From positions 124,001 through 188,000 of the forward strand of contig NZ_WTYN01000002.1 of the NCBI RefSeq assembly GCF_009827535.1: 64,000 nt of DNA, written 5' to 3'. The stretch comes from Qipengyuania oceanensis (lineage in GTDB: Bacteria > Pseudomonadota > Alphaproteobacteria > Sphingomonadales > Sphingomonadaceae). Shown here piece after piece: positions 53,758 through 62,861 of this stretch (its first letter is position 1; every line of letters begins with the position of its first letter). The notes beneath the pieces are model-generated. The model ran no database searches. It saw only the letters and a list, made by a program, of their open reading frames with translations, and was not told the DNA's origin. Made by a program: the position numbers and the translations under genes.

Positions 53758-54888
53758 ATGGACTACACCGGCATACCCGTCATTTCCGCCACCGGGCTGT
53801 TCACGCCCGAAGACAGCATCACCAACGAAGAACTCGTCGCGAGCTTCAACGCTTACGTGGAGCGTTTCAATTCGGAGAACGCCGAGGCGATCGCGGCTGG
53901 CGACATCGAGCCATTGCAGCCGAGCTCGGTCGAGTTCATCGAGAAGGCCAGCGGGATCAAGGCGCGCCACGTTATGGCGAAGGAGCCGGTGCTCGACCCC
54001 GCGATCATGGCGCCCCGCTGGCCCGAACGGCCCGACGAGCAACTCTCCATCCTCGCAGAAATCGGCGTGAAAGCCTGCCGGCAGGCGCTCGAGCGGGCGG
54101 GGCGCGACGTCGCCGATGTCGACGCGGTGCTGTGCGCGGCCTCAAACATGCAGCGACCCTATCCGGCGATGGCGGTGGAAATCCAGGACGCGCTGGGCAT
54201 CGACGGCTTCGGCTTCGACATGAATGTCGCGTGCTCGTCCGCCACGTTCGGGATACAGACCGCCGCGGACTACATCCGTGCAGGCAATGCGCGCAGCGTT
54301 CTGGTCGTAAGCCCCGAGATCACCAGCGGACATCTCAACTGGCGCGACCGCGACAGCCATTTCATCTTCGGCGACGTGGCGACTGCCGTGCTGGTCGAGG
54401 ACAAGGCGATCGCCCCGGAGCAGCACTGGGAAATCCTCGGCACGAAGCTCAAGACGGTGTTCTCGAACAACATCCGCAACAATTTCGGCTTCCTCAACCG
54501 TGCGCATCCCGAAAGCGCCGACGCGCCGGACAAGTTGTTCGTTCAGGAAGGGCGCAAGGTATTCAAGGAAGTGGTGCCGATGGTCGCGACGATGATCTGC
54601 GAAGAGGCGGACAAGCTCGGCATCGATCCGCAAACCTTGCGACGCCTCTGGCTGCATCAGGCGAATGCCGGGATGAACCGGCTCATCGCCCAGCGCGTGC
54701 TTGGCCACGAGGCGAGCGACGACGAAAGCCCGACGGTGCTCGACACCTATGGCAACACGTCGAGCGCTGGATCGATCATCGCATTCGACCTGCACAATGC
54801 GGACCTGGCGCCGGGCGATACCGGCCTTATCTGCAGTTTCGGGGCCGGTTATTCGGCCGGGACGGTGTTCGTCCGCAAGGTGGGCTGA
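53758..54888 (+). CDS. beta-ketoacyl-ACP synthase III-like enzyme (FabH2 type)
   Basis: Thiolase-fold condensing enzyme of 376 aa. Catalytic triad C159 (NVACSSATFG), H300 (LHQANAGMNR) and N333 (DTYGNTSSAGS). It is about 55 residues longer than housekeeping FabH (about 320 aa) owing to inserts at residues 35-60 and 230-265, resembling the Pseudomonas PA3286 type, which starts synthesis from octanoyl-CoA and acts as a shunt from beta-oxidation. A separate fabH probably exists elsewhere. The 3' end overlaps the converging PAP2 gene by 40 bases. Confidence 0.87.
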   Translation: MDYTGIPVISATGLFTPEDSITNEELVASFNAYVERFNSENAEAIAAGDIEPLQPSSVEFIEKASGIKARHVMAKEPVLDPAIMAPRWPERPDEQLSILAEIGVKACRQALERAGRDVADVDAVLCAASNMQRPYPAMAVEIQDALGIDGFGFDMNVACSSATFGIQTAADYIRAGNARSVLVVSPEITSGHLNWRDRDSHFIFGDVATAVLVEDKAIAPEQHWEILGTKLKTVFSNNIRNNFGFLNRAHPESADAPDKLFVQEGRKVFKEVVPMVATMICEEADKLGIDPQTLRRLWLHQANAGMNRLIAQRVLGHEASDDESPTVLDTYGNTSSAGSIIAFDLHNADLAPGDTGLICSFGAGYSAGTVFVRKVG

Positions 54889-55949
54889 GCGCGAAGATCC
54901 AGCCGCGCGTCCCACCATTTCAGGACTGCGCCTGCCGACCACCAGATCGCCGAGACCGCCACGATCGCGACCAGTCCGTCGACCGCGTAATGGTAGGCGA
55001 GGTGGACCGAACTGATCCAGGTGATGACGAAGAAGCCGAGAAAGAACGCGCCGAGAAGGCGCGAGATGCGGCGCATCGCCAGCCAGAACAGGAAAGCCAT
55101 CGCGACATGCATGCTCGGCATGGCGGTGATCCCCGCGCCGAGGCCGTTCTCCTTGGCGTTGTGCCATTCGACCAGCAGTTCCTGCACCCGCAGGGTCATG
55201 ATCGGGACCTGCTCGTTGGCGGCATGGAGATAGGCCATCTGTGCGGCGAAGTGGTCATTCCCGAGCAGGGGTTGCAGGAACACCGGGCCGACGCTCGACA
55301 GGAAGGTGGCGAGCAGGCCGCCGATCAGAGACCAGGTCATGAAGAAGGCGAGCATGTACTGCCGCATGACCCGCGCGCCGGCTGCAAAGAACAGGATGTA
55401 GATCGTCCCGACGTAGGGGAGCAGGATCCATGTGTGATAGAGGAAGGCGAGCGTCGCGGTTACGACGGGAAAGCCTAGTGCCGGTTGCAGGACTTGCCAG
55501 GCATCGTGGCCGAAGAAAATCGCCTGGTCCCACGCAATGAAGGTCGCATCCCAGCTGTACGGGTTGAACAGCGGAATCATCGATTTCATCGCCGAGAACA
55601 GCGGCATCATGACGACCAGCATGGCAAACAGCGGCAGCCTGGCAAGGAAGGCGGGCGAGGTGGCGAGAGCGGAATAACGCTCCCGCACGAAAGAAATCGG
55701 GCTGTCGGGCCGGTTGGCGATCAGCAGGACAAGCAGGTGAACGAAGCCGAGCACCAGGATCGCGGCGAAGTAGAGCCGGAAATTGCGCGCGACCGTCTCG
55801 ATATTGGGCGGCTGGCCGTAGACGACCTGCAGCGTCCACACGACTGCCAGAAGGCCCAGCGATATGATGTAGATCGGTATATCGCGAGCGATCTGGTGCC
55901 AGGCACCGGAAGGCCTTCCAGCCATGTCAGAGTTGTCTACGTCGCTCAC
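54849..55949 (-). CDS. PAP2 superfamily membrane phosphatase
   Basis: Six-to-seven-helix membrane protein of 366 aa. PAP2 catalytic motifs appear late in the chain: AMPSMHVAMAF (motif 2) and SSVHLAYHYAVDGLVA (motif 3, nucleophile histidine). Relatives hydrolyse lipid phosphates or transfer inositol phosphate; the specific substrate is unknown. The start is GTG 55949, which has a purine-rich stretch upstream; ATG 55925 is possible. Its 3' end overlaps the FabH-like gene by 40 bases. Confidence 0.82.
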   Translation of the reverse strand: MSDVDNSDMAGRPSGAWHQIARDIPIYIISLGLLAVVWTLQVVYGQPPNIETVARNFRLYFAAILVLGFVHLLVLLIANRPDSPISFVRERYSALATSPAFLARLPLFAMLVVMMPLFSAMKSMIPLFNPYSWDATFIAWDQAIFFGHDAWQVLQPALGFPVVTATLAFLYHTWILLPYVGTIYILFFAAGARVMRQYMLAFFMTWSLIGGLLATFLSSVGPVFLQPLLGNDHFAAQMAYLHAANEQVPIMTLRVQELLVEWHNAKENGLGAGITAMPSMHVAMAFLFWLAMRRISRLLGAFFLGFFVITWISSVHLAYHYAVDGLVAIVAVSAIWWSAGAVLKWWDARLDLRAQPTLRTNTVPAE

Positions 55950-56087
55950 CCGTCCGTCCCGTCGCGCAATCTAGGTCGCGTCCAGCGTTACGCGGACATG
56001 GTTAACGCTTCGTATGCAGGCTGGTGGGTTCGCCGGTGCATGTTCGAGCGCCTTGCCGCATTGGGTGCGAGCGCCTAGACGGCGCAA

Positions 56088-56837
56088 ATGGCAGGTGAAT
56101 TACTGGACAACAAGGGTCGTGGCGATGTCAGCTGGAGCTGGCCCCCGATCCATCCCGAAGGTCGCAAGTACGGGCTGATCGCAGTCGCCGTCTCGCTTCT
56201 TTTCATATTTCTCGACTGGGAGATCGTCGGCTGGCCGCTGCTCGCGCTGTCGGCAGGCGTGTTCGCTTTCTTCCGCGATCCCGAACGCGTGGTGCCGCAG
56301 GCCGACGATGCGATCGTCGCGCCGGCCGACGGACTGGTCTCGTTGATCGCCCAGGTCGCTCCGCCGCCCGAACTGATCGGCGACGATGCCAGCGGATCGC
56401 GCGGCCTGTCGCCCGAGCCGGTGACGCGCATCTCGATCTTCATGAGCGTGTTCGATGTCCATATCAATCGAGCGCCTATCGCCGGTACGATCCAGCGACT
56501 CGTCTATATCCCCGGCAAGTTCATGAACGCCGATCTCGACAAGGCGAGCGAAGAGAATGAGCGTCAGCACATCCTGATAGAACGTCCCGATGGCATGCAG
56601 ATCGGCTTTACGCAGATTGCCGGGCTCGTCGCGCGGCGGATCGTGCCGTTCGTCAAGCCGGGCGACATCGTCGCGGTCGGTCAGCGGGTGGGGCTCATCA
56701 GGTTTGGCAGCCGGGTAGACGTCTACCTCCCGGCCGGAACCGACGCACAGGTACTGCTCGGCCAGAAGATCATCGCGGGCGAAACAATCCTCGCGCGGGT
56801 CGGGCAGCAGCAATTGCTCGAAGGGCTCGCGCAATGA
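56088..56837 (+). CDS. psd: phosphatidylserine decarboxylase
   Basis: Inner-membrane enzyme that makes phosphatidylethanolamine. The short (249 aa) alphaproteobacterial/archaeal type: [38 protein letters not shown], and the self-cleavage site [10 protein letters not shown], where G207-S208 splits to form the pyruvoyl group. It overlaps pssA by 4 bases (ATGA), the two consecutive steps of PE synthesis. The 138-base region upstream contains ATGGTTAA (55998-56005), the complement of TTAACCAT. Confidence 0.95.
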   Translation: MAGELLDNKGRGDVSWSWPPIHPEGRKYGLIAVAVSLLFIFLDWEIVGWPLLALSAGVFAFFRDPERVVPQADDAIVAPADGLVSLIAQVAPPPELIGDDASGSRGLSPEPVTRISIFMSVFDVHINRAPIAGTIQRLVYIPGKFMNADLDKASEENERQHILIERPDGMQIGFTQIAGLVARRIVPFVKPGDIVAVGQRVGLIRFGSRVDVYLPAGTDAQVLLGQKIIAGETILARVGQQQLLEGLAQ

Positions 56838-57670
56838 TGGGTTCCGACGACGACGATCCGCGCTACGATGACGGCGGACGCATCGGGCCGAAGGCTGCCG
56901 AGGACGAAGAGATAAAGACCGGCGGCGGACGAGGGCTGTCGATCAAGGCAGTCATCCCCAATGCCGTCACCGCGGCTGCGCTGTGCGCCGGGCTGACCGG
57001 CATCCGGTTCGCTATCACCGCAGACTGGGACAAGGCGATTATAGCCGTGATCCTCGCAGGCGTGCTCGACGGAATGGACGGACGCATTGCGCGCCTGCTC
57101 AATGCCCAGTCGCGCTTCGGAGCGGAAATGGACAGTCTTGCCGATTCGCTCAGTTTCGGGATGGCTCCGGCGCTGATCCTCTACCTGTGGACGCTGCAGG
57201 ACTGGTCGCGATTCGGCTGGTTTGCGGCGCTGGCGTTCGCGATCTGCTGCGCCCTGCGGCTTGCCCGCTTCAATGCGCGTATCGATGTCGACGAGCAGCC
57301 GCACAAGTCGGCAGGCTTCCTGACCGGCGTTCCGGCGCCGGTGGGGGCGGGACTGGCCTTTCTTCCGTTCTATCTGTGGATGGCGACCGGCGAATCTGCT
57401 TTCCGCGAGCCAATCGCCGTAGCCGCATGGATCGCGGTCATCGCTTTCCTGATGATCTCGAACATGGCGACGCTGAGCTGGACTTCGCTTCGCCCGCGCC
57501 GGAATGTGCGGCTTGAACTGATTGCGATCGTAGGGATGTTCTTCGGCGGTCTGCTGATCGAACCGTGGTGGTCGCTCGCCGGGATCTGCGTGCTCTATCT
57601 TGCGCTGATGCCGTATGGTCTGTGGCGTTACAGCAAGGTCAAGCGGCGGCGGGCAGCCGGCGCCGCGTAG
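56834..57670 (+). CDS. pssA: CDP-diacylglycerol--serine O-phosphatidyltransferase
   Basis: CDP-alcohol phosphatidyltransferase (278 aa, about eight helices) that forms phosphatidylserine for Psd. The signature D-G-x2-A-R-x8-G-x3-D-x3-D is exact: DGRIAR (82-87), G96, D100, D104. A charged cytoplasmic N-terminus of 35 residues precedes the first helix. Translationally coupled to psd. The stop region overlaps the small minus-strand gene by 32 bases. Confidence 0.96.
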   Translation: MMGSDDDDPRYDDGGRIGPKAAEDEEIKTGGGRGLSIKAVIPNAVTAAALCAGLTGIRFAITADWDKAIIAVILAGVLDGMDGRIARLLNAQSRFGAEMDSLADSLSFGMAPALILYLWTLQDWSRFGWFAALAFAICCALRLARFNARIDVDEQPHKSAGFLTGVPAPVGAGLAFLPFYLWMATGESAFREPIAVAAWIAVIAFLMISNMATLSWTSLRPRRNVRLELIAIVGMFFGGLLIEPWWSLAGICVLYLALMPYGLWRYSKVKRRRAAGAA

Positions 57671-57917
57671 AACGCGGTGTATTGAACGCCCCGCCGTGAC
57701 GCGTGACGGCGAAGGTTCGCATCTCGGGCAGACGGGCGAGCGCAATCTCTTCCTTGTACCGCGCCGCAGGCATGAGGGTGTGGGTCGCCCGTGCCGTCCG
57801 CCGCAAATTGCCGTAGGCGTTCCAGCCACGCACCGCGCTGTCCGCGAGAACTCCGAACGTTGCGACCAGGGTGACTGCGAGCAGGGCGATCAGGCTGAGA
57901 GTGAGCAGCATCGTCAT
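57639..57917 (-). CDS. small single-helix membrane protein, unknown function
   Basis: A 92-residue protein with one N-terminal helix (MTMLLTLSLIALLAVTLVATFGVL) and a basic soluble tail. GGAACG lies next to the ATG at 57917. No family recognised. Its 3' end runs 32 bases into pssA on the other strand. Coding is plausible from the helix and the basic C-terminus, not proven. Confidence 0.5.
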   Translation of the reverse strand: MTMLLTLSLIALLAVTLVATFGVLADSAVRGWNAYGNLRRTARATHTLMPAARYKEEIALARLPEMRTFAVTRHGGAFNTPRSTRRRLPAAA

Positions 57918-58256
57918 CGTTCCATCTTGTGGCACAGCCCTGTTGACAGGCTGTGGAAATCTAGGTGAAAACACCGAATTGCCCCGGTGGTTTCCGACGG
58001 TGATTGCTTTGTTCTCTTTTTGTTCTGACTAGTCAAGCGATTTCGGGCCGATCCCTGTAATTTTGTCGATGAATTGAGGCTGGATTTCCCCGGCCAGAGC
58101 CGCTAGATGCGCGCCCGTCGGAAGGGATTCGGCCATCTCGGCCAAACTTCCCATGTCCGGCAAATCCACATGGACGGCACACATACCGGTGCCCTGGCGG
58201 GATCTCCGCCATCGGGTTTCCAGCTGTCCAGAGGCATAACCGGAAAGGAATTTACT
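57918..58256. other. 339-base gap: rpsB leader region
   Basis: No gene seen. It holds the promoter of the minus-strand membrane protein and the leader of rpsB. A stem CACAGCC / GGCTGTG (57933-57955) with an inner CCTG/CAGG is the clearest structure. GGAAAGGAA just before 58257 is the rpsB ribosome site. S2 leaders are often autoregulated by S2, but no known motif was identified. Confidence 0.5.
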
Positions 58257-59012
58257 ATGGCGGCTCCTACCGTCACGATGCAGCAATTGATCGAAGTCGG
58301 GGCCCATTTCGGCCACCAGACCCACCGCTGGAACCCGCGGATGAAGCCGTACATCTTCGGCGCCCGCAACGGCATCCACATCATCGACCTTTCGCAGACC
58401 GTTCCGCTCATGGCACGTGCGCTCGACTTCGTGCAGCAGACCGTCCGTTCGGGCGGCAAGGTCCTGTTCGTCGGCACCAAGCGCCAGGCGCAGGAGCCGA
58501 TCGCCCAGGCAGCCCGCGCTGCTGGACAGCATTTCGTCAACCACCGCTGGCTCGGCGGCATGCTGACCAACTGGAAGACGATTTCGGGTTCGATCAAGCG
58601 CCTCAAGACGCTCGAGGAACAGCTTTCGGGCGACACCAGCGGCCTGACCAAGAAAGAAGTTCTCAACCTCACGCGTGAGCGCGACAAGCTCGAGCTTTCG
58701 CTCGGCGGCATCCGCGACATGGGCGGCATACCCGACGTCATGTTCGTGATCGACGCCAACAAGGAAGACCTCGCGATCAAGGAAGCCAATGTGCTCGGTA
58801 TCCCGGTCGTCGCGATCCTCGATACCAACGTCGATCCCGAAGGCATCGCCTTCCCGATCCCGGCCAACGATGACGCGGCGCGCGCCGTGCGTCTCTACTG
58901 CGATGCCATCAGCGAGGCCGCCACGACCGGTCGCGGTGAAGGCGTGGTCGATTCGGGCCGCGACGTCGGCGCCATGGCCGAACCGCCTGCCGAGGCTGCT
59001 GCCGACGCGTAA
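58257..59012 (+). CDS. rpsB: 30S ribosomal protein S2
   Basis: Small-subunit protein needed for S1 binding and 30S assembly (251 aa). [39 protein letters not shown] and [30 protein letters not shown] are diagnostic. An alanine/glutamate tail ends the protein. ATG 58257 follows GGAAAGGAA. First gene of rpsB-tsf-pyrH-frr-uppS-cdsA-dxr. Confidence 0.98.
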   Translation: MAAPTVTMQQLIEVGAHFGHQTHRWNPRMKPYIFGARNGIHIIDLSQTVPLMARALDFVQQTVRSGGKVLFVGTKRQAQEPIAQAARAAGQHFVNHRWLGGMLTNWKTISGSIKRLKTLEEQLSGDTSGLTKKEVLNLTRERDKLELSLGGIRDMGGIPDVMFVIDANKEDLAIKEANVLGIPVVAILDTNVDPEGIAFPIPANDDAARAVRLYCDAISEAATTGRGEGVVDSGRDVGAMAEPPAEAAADA

Positions 59013-59053
59013 CCTGCGCGTCGCACGCGAGTGCGAAGGCATGATTTGGGCGC

Positions 59054-59078
59054 GCGCCGGGCAATCGTTGCTCGGCGC
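59054..59078 (+). promoter_or_regulatory. Strong hairpin between rpsB and tsf
   Basis: An 11-bp stem GCGCCGGGCAA / TTGCTCGGCGC with one G-T pair and a 3-nt loop, with no U-tract. It may act as a transcript-processing or pausing site that sets the S2 to EF-Ts ratio. Confidence 0.5.
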
Positions 59079-59110
59079 CCCCATGAACTATTTACACGAA
59101 GGATACACAG

Positions 59111-60037
59111 ATGGCTGCTTTTACCGCCGCTGACGTAAAAGCCCTGCGCGAGAAGACCGGCGCAGGCATGATGGATGCCAAGAAGGCGCTCGAAGCTTCG
59201 GACGGCGACGTCGAAGCTGCAGTCGACGCGCTGCGTGCCAAGGGCCTTGCTACCGCCCAGAAGAAGTCGAGCCGCACGGCTGCAGAAGGCCTCGTCGGCG
59301 TTGCCGTCGAAGGAACCAAGGGCGTGGCGGTCGAGGTGAACTCGGAAACCGACTTCGTTGCCAAGAACGACAAGTTCCAGGATTTCGTGCGCAAGACGAC
59401 CCAGGTCGCCGTGGCGCAGGGTTCGGACGACGTGGAAGCGCTCAAGGGCGCGGCCTATCCCGACGGTGGCACTGTTTCCGACAAGCTGACCGACAACGTC
59501 GCGACCATCGGCGAGAACCAGCAGGTCCGCCGCATGAAGACCGTTTCGGTAAACAACGGCGTGATCGTGCCTTACATGCACAATGCGGTTGCCCCCGACC
59601 TCGGCAAGATCGGCGTGCTGGTCGCGCTCGAGAGCGAGGGTGACAAGGCCAAGCTCGAGGAACTGGGCAAGAAGCTGGCGATGCACATCGCGGCCGCTTT
59701 CCCGCAGGCGCTGACCGCCGAAGGCCTCGACGCCGAAGTGATCGAGCGCGAGCGCAAGATCGCCGCCGAGAAGGCCGCCGAAAGCGGCAAGCCCGAAAAC
59801 GTCCAGGAAAAGATGGTCGACGGCGCGATCGCGAAATACGCCAAGGAGAACGCTCTCCTCAGCCAGGTCTTCGTGATGGACAACAAGACGCCCATCTCGC
59901 AGGTCGTCGAACAGGCTGCCAAGGACGTCGGCGCCAAGGTCGAACTGGTGGACTATGTCCGCTACCAGCTCGGCGAGGGCATCGAGAAGGAAGAGAGCGA
60001 TTTCGCAGCAGAAGTTGCCGCAACGCGCGGCGCCTGA
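59111..60037 (+). CDS. tsf: elongation factor Ts
   Basis: Nucleotide exchange factor that reloads EF-Tu with GTP (308 aa). [31 protein letters not shown] is the N-terminal UBA-like domain and [14 protein letters not shown] the core that contacts EF-Tu. A rho-independent terminator follows at 60061-60091, so pyrH onward may also have its own promoter. Confidence 0.98.
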   Translation: MAAFTAADVKALREKTGAGMMDAKKALEASDGDVEAAVDALRAKGLATAQKKSSRTAAEGLVGVAVEGTKGVAVEVNSETDFVAKNDKFQDFVRKTTQVAVAQGSDDVEALKGAAYPDGGTVSDKLTDNVATIGENQQVRRMKTVSVNNGVIVPYMHNAVAPDLGKIGVLVALESEGDKAKLEELGKKLAMHIAAAFPQALTAEGLDAEVIERERKIAAEKAAESGKPENVQEKMVDGAIAKYAKENALLSQVFVMDNKTPISQVVEQAAKDVGAKVELVDYVRYQLGEGIEKEESDFAAEVAATRGA

Positions 60038-60060
60038 GCGACTTCCAAACCATTCGGATC

Positions 60061-60091
60061 AGGCCGTCGGGTTCGTCCCGGCGGCCTTTTT
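60061..60091 (+). terminator. Rho-independent terminator after tsf
   Basis: Stem AGGCCGTCGGG / CCCGGCGGCCT (11 bp, one G-T), a TTCGT loop, then TTTTT. The best terminator in the window. Confidence 0.9.
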
Positions 60092-60171
60092 CGTGGGGCC
60101 TTTCCCTTTGCGCCCCAGCGGGTTCGCCGCTAAGGAACCGCAACCCTCCCCGGACCGGACAAGACACACCC

Positions 60172-60894
60172 ATGACCGCCACGCCCTACAAACGCATCTT
60201 GCTGAAGCTTTCGGGCGAGGTGCTGATGGGCGACCAGCAGTTCGGAATCGATCCGTCTTTCGTGGCCGAGCTGGCCAAGGAAGTAAAAGCGGCCAAGGAA
60301 ACCGGGCTTGAAATCTGCCTGGTCATCGGCGGCGGCAACATCTTCCGCGGCATGGCCGGCGCGGCGCAGGGAATGGACCGCGCGCAGGCCGATTACATGG
60401 GCATGCTGGCGACGGTCATGAACGCGCTTGCAATGCAGAACGCCCTCGAACAGCTCGGCGTGCAGACTCGCGTGCAGTCCGCGATCCAGATGGACGCCGT
60501 GTGCGAGCCCGTGATCCGCCGCAGGGCCGAACGCCATCTCGAAAAGGGGCGGGTGGTGATCTTTGCCGCAGGCGTCGGCGCGCCTTATTTCACGACCGAT
60601 TCCGGAGCTGCCCTGCGCGCCGCCGAAATGCGCTGCGACGCCTTGTTCAAGGGGACCAGCGTGGACGGCGTCTATGACAGCGACCCCAAGAAGAACGCCG
60701 ACGCAAAACGTTTTGAAACCGTCAGCTACGATCGCGTGCTGGCAGACAACCTGAAGGTGATGGACGCCTCCGCCGTTGCGCTGTGCCGCGACAACGACAT
60801 CCCGATCGTGGTCTTTTCGATCCGCGAGAAGGGCAATCTTGCGCGCGTGCTGTCGGGCGACGGAGTCCAGACGATAGTGAAAGAGGACGCCTGA
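60172..60894 (+). CDS. pyrH: uridylate kinase
   Basis: Hexameric kinase phosphorylating UMP to UDP (240 aa), regulated by UTP and GTP in relatives. [15 protein letters not shown] and [11 protein letters not shown] are the phosphate loops, [16 protein letters not shown] and [16 protein letters not shown] the later conserved segments. The stop is 2 bases before frr. Confidence 0.97.
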   Translation: MTATPYKRILLKLSGEVLMGDQQFGIDPSFVAELAKEVKAAKETGLEICLVIGGGNIFRGMAGAAQGMDRAQADYMGMLATVMNALAMQNALEQLGVQTRVQSAIQMDAVCEPVIRRRAERHLEKGRVVIFAAGVGAPYFTTDSGAALRAAEMRCDALFKGTSVDGVYDSDPKKNADAKRFETVSYDRVLADNLKVMDASAVALCRDNDIPIVVFSIREKGNLARVLSGDGVQTIVKEDA

Positions 60895-60896
60895 CA

Positions 60897-61454
60897 ATGG
60901 CAAAGTACGACAAAGCCGACATCGAGCGCCGCATGAACGGTGCCGTAGAATCCCTGAAGAGCGATCTGTCCGGCCTGCGGACGGGTCGCGCCAACACCAG
61001 CCTGCTCGATCCCGTGGTCGTCGAGGTCTACGGCGCGATGATGCCGCTGAACCAAGTCGCCACCGTGTCCGCGCCCGAACCGCGGATGCTGAGCGTGCAG
61101 GTCTGGGACAAGGGCAATGTCACCGCGGTCGAAAAGGGAATCGCCAAGGCAAACCTCGGCCTCAACCCGATGATCGACGGCCAGAACGTCCGCCTGCCTC
61201 TGCCCGACCTCACCGAGGAACGGCGCAAGGAGCTCGCGAAGCTCGCCGGCGAATACGGCGAGAAGGGCAAGATCGCGATCCGGAACGTGCGGCGTGACGG
61301 CATGGAAGCGCTCAAGGACGACGAGAAGGCCAAGGAAATCTCCGAGGACGAGCGCAAGCGCTCCGAGGATGACGTCCAGAAGCTGACCGACAAGTATGTC
61401 GCGGAAACCGATGTCGCGGTCGAAAAGAAGGTGCAGGAAATCCTGAGCCAGTAA
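60897..61454 (+). CDS. frr: ribosome recycling factor
   Basis: Works with EF-G to split ribosomes after termination (185 aa, the usual length). SDLSGLRTGRANTSLLDPVVVEVYG and PMIDGQNVRLPLPDLTEERRKELAKLA are diagnostic. ATG 60897 is 2 bases after the pyrH stop; the frame upstream belongs to pyrH's strand as an overlap shadow. Confidence 0.98.
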   Translation: MAKYDKADIERRMNGAVESLKSDLSGLRTGRANTSLLDPVVVEVYGAMMPLNQVATVSAPEPRMLSVQVWDKGNVTAVEKGIAKANLGLNPMIDGQNVRLPLPDLTEERRKELAKLAGEYGEKGKIAIRNVRRDGMEALKDDEKAKEISEDERKRSEDDVQKLTDKYVAETDVAVEKKVQEILSQ

Positions 61455-61474
61455 CGGTCGGGCGGAGCGAGAGG

Positions 61475-62158
61475 ATGAGCGGGCAAGGGCAGCGTGCACG
61501 GCACGTTGCCATTATCATGGACGGCAATGGCCGGTGGGCGAAGAAGCGCCACCTGCCCCGCGCGCTCGGCCACCAGCGCGGTGTCGAGGCGGTCCGCAGC
61601 CTCGTGCGCTCGCTGAAGGTTTTCGACATTGAATGCCTGACGCTCTATGCGTTCAGTTCCGAGAACTGGAAACGGCCCGAAGACGAGGTCGACGACCTGA
61701 TGAACCTCATGCGCAAGTTCATCAAATCGGACCTGCCGGAATTCGTCGAGAACGGGGTGCGCCTCAAGATAATCGGTGACTGGCAGGGACTTGCGCCCGA
61801 TATCGTGGAAATGCTCGAAGATGCGCTGACGCAGACCGCTGGCGGCAAGCGCACCGTGGCGGTGGCGCTCAACTACGGTAGTCAGCAGGAGATCGCCCGC
61901 GCGGCGCGCAAGGCCGCCGAAGATGGGCCGATCGACGTCGACAGCATCGCGCGGCATCTCGATACCGCGGATCTGCCGCCGCTCGACCTGCTGATCCGCA
62001 CGAGCGGCGAGGTGCGCCTGTCCAATTTCCTGCTGTGGCAAACCGCCTATGCCGAAATGGCATTCGTCGATACGCTGTGGCCCGATTTCACGACCGAACA
62101 CCTCGGCGAAGCGCTCGACGATTTCGCCAACCGGGAGAGACGCTATGGCGGACGCTGA
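61475..62158 (+). CDS. uppS: isoprenyl transferase (undecaprenyl diphosphate synthase)
   Basis: Cis-prenyltransferase making undecaprenyl diphosphate, the lipid carrier for cell-wall synthesis (227 aa). VAIIMDGNGRWAKKRHLPRALGHQRG contains the catalytic aspartate (D16); ALNYGSQQEIARA, DLLIRTSGEVRLSNFLLWQTAYAEM the rest. It overlaps cdsA by 14 bases. Confidence 0.97.
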   Translation: MSGQGQRARHVAIIMDGNGRWAKKRHLPRALGHQRGVEAVRSLVRSLKVFDIECLTLYAFSSENWKRPEDEVDDLMNLMRKFIKSDLPEFVENGVRLKIIGDWQGLAPDIVEMLEDALTQTAGGKRTVAVALNYGSQQEIARAARKAAEDGPIDVDSIARHLDTADLPPLDLLIRTSGEVRLSNFLLWQTAYAEMAFVDTLWPDFTTEHLGEALDDFANRERRYGGR

Positions 62159-62861
62159 CACGCTTGCTCCGCGCAAGAATGCGGACCTGCCCGTGCGGGC
62201 CGCCTCCGCGCTTGTGATGGTCGTCGTGGCGGCAGCGGCGCTGGTGATCGGCGGTACGGTGTTCGACGCTTTCGTGGTGGCAATCGCAGCGATCGCCTTT
62301 GCCGAGTGCGTCCGGCTGATCTGGAAAGCGTTCTCCAATCCGGCGACGAGATTTGTCGCGATCGTGCTGGCCGCAGCCTATTTCGGTTTCGCCGCGGCAA
62401 TCCTCATGGGTGCAGGCGATTTCCTGATCGTGCTGATCATCGGTGCAACCATTTTTACCGACACTTTTGCCTATTTCTCCGGACGGACCTTCGGCGGACC
62501 CAAGATCGCGCCGCGGATAAGCCCCTCGAAGACCTGGGCCGGTCTAGTCGGCGGCATGGTCGGGGCGGCGCTGTGGGTGGTCATGTGGGTCGTCTCGATC
62601 GACGGCGGGATCGTCGGCCCGCGCTTCGAACTCGGGCTCGCGCTCGACGCGGAGAACCTGTCGCTTGCCGCTGTCCTCGGGGCCGGCCTGGCGGTGGTGG
62701 CGCAAGCGGGCGACTTCCTCGAAAGCTGGCTCAAGCGGCGCGCCGGGGTCAAGGATTCCTCGCGCCTCATTCCCGGCCACGGCGGCGTCTTCGATCGAGT
62801 CGACGGCATGGTCCCGGTCGCCATCGCGGTCGGCCTCGTCGCGACGAGCATGGCTGGCTGA
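62145..62861 (+). CDS. cdsA: phosphatidate cytidylyltransferase
   Basis: Membrane enzyme forming CDP-diacylglycerol, precursor of all the phospholipids including the product of pssA (238 aa; shorter than the E. coli enzyme at 285). [31 protein letters not shown] and [21 protein letters not shown] are the CdsA signature. ATG 62145 lies inside the uppS end; its stop overlaps the dxr start. Confidence 0.95.
   Translation: [238 protein letters not shown]

Noticed and set aside
57943-57971. TTGACA as an rpsB promoter -35
   Set aside because: TTGACA is exact, but the expected -10 position reads TGAAAA and the hexamer lies inside a stable stem; not convincing.
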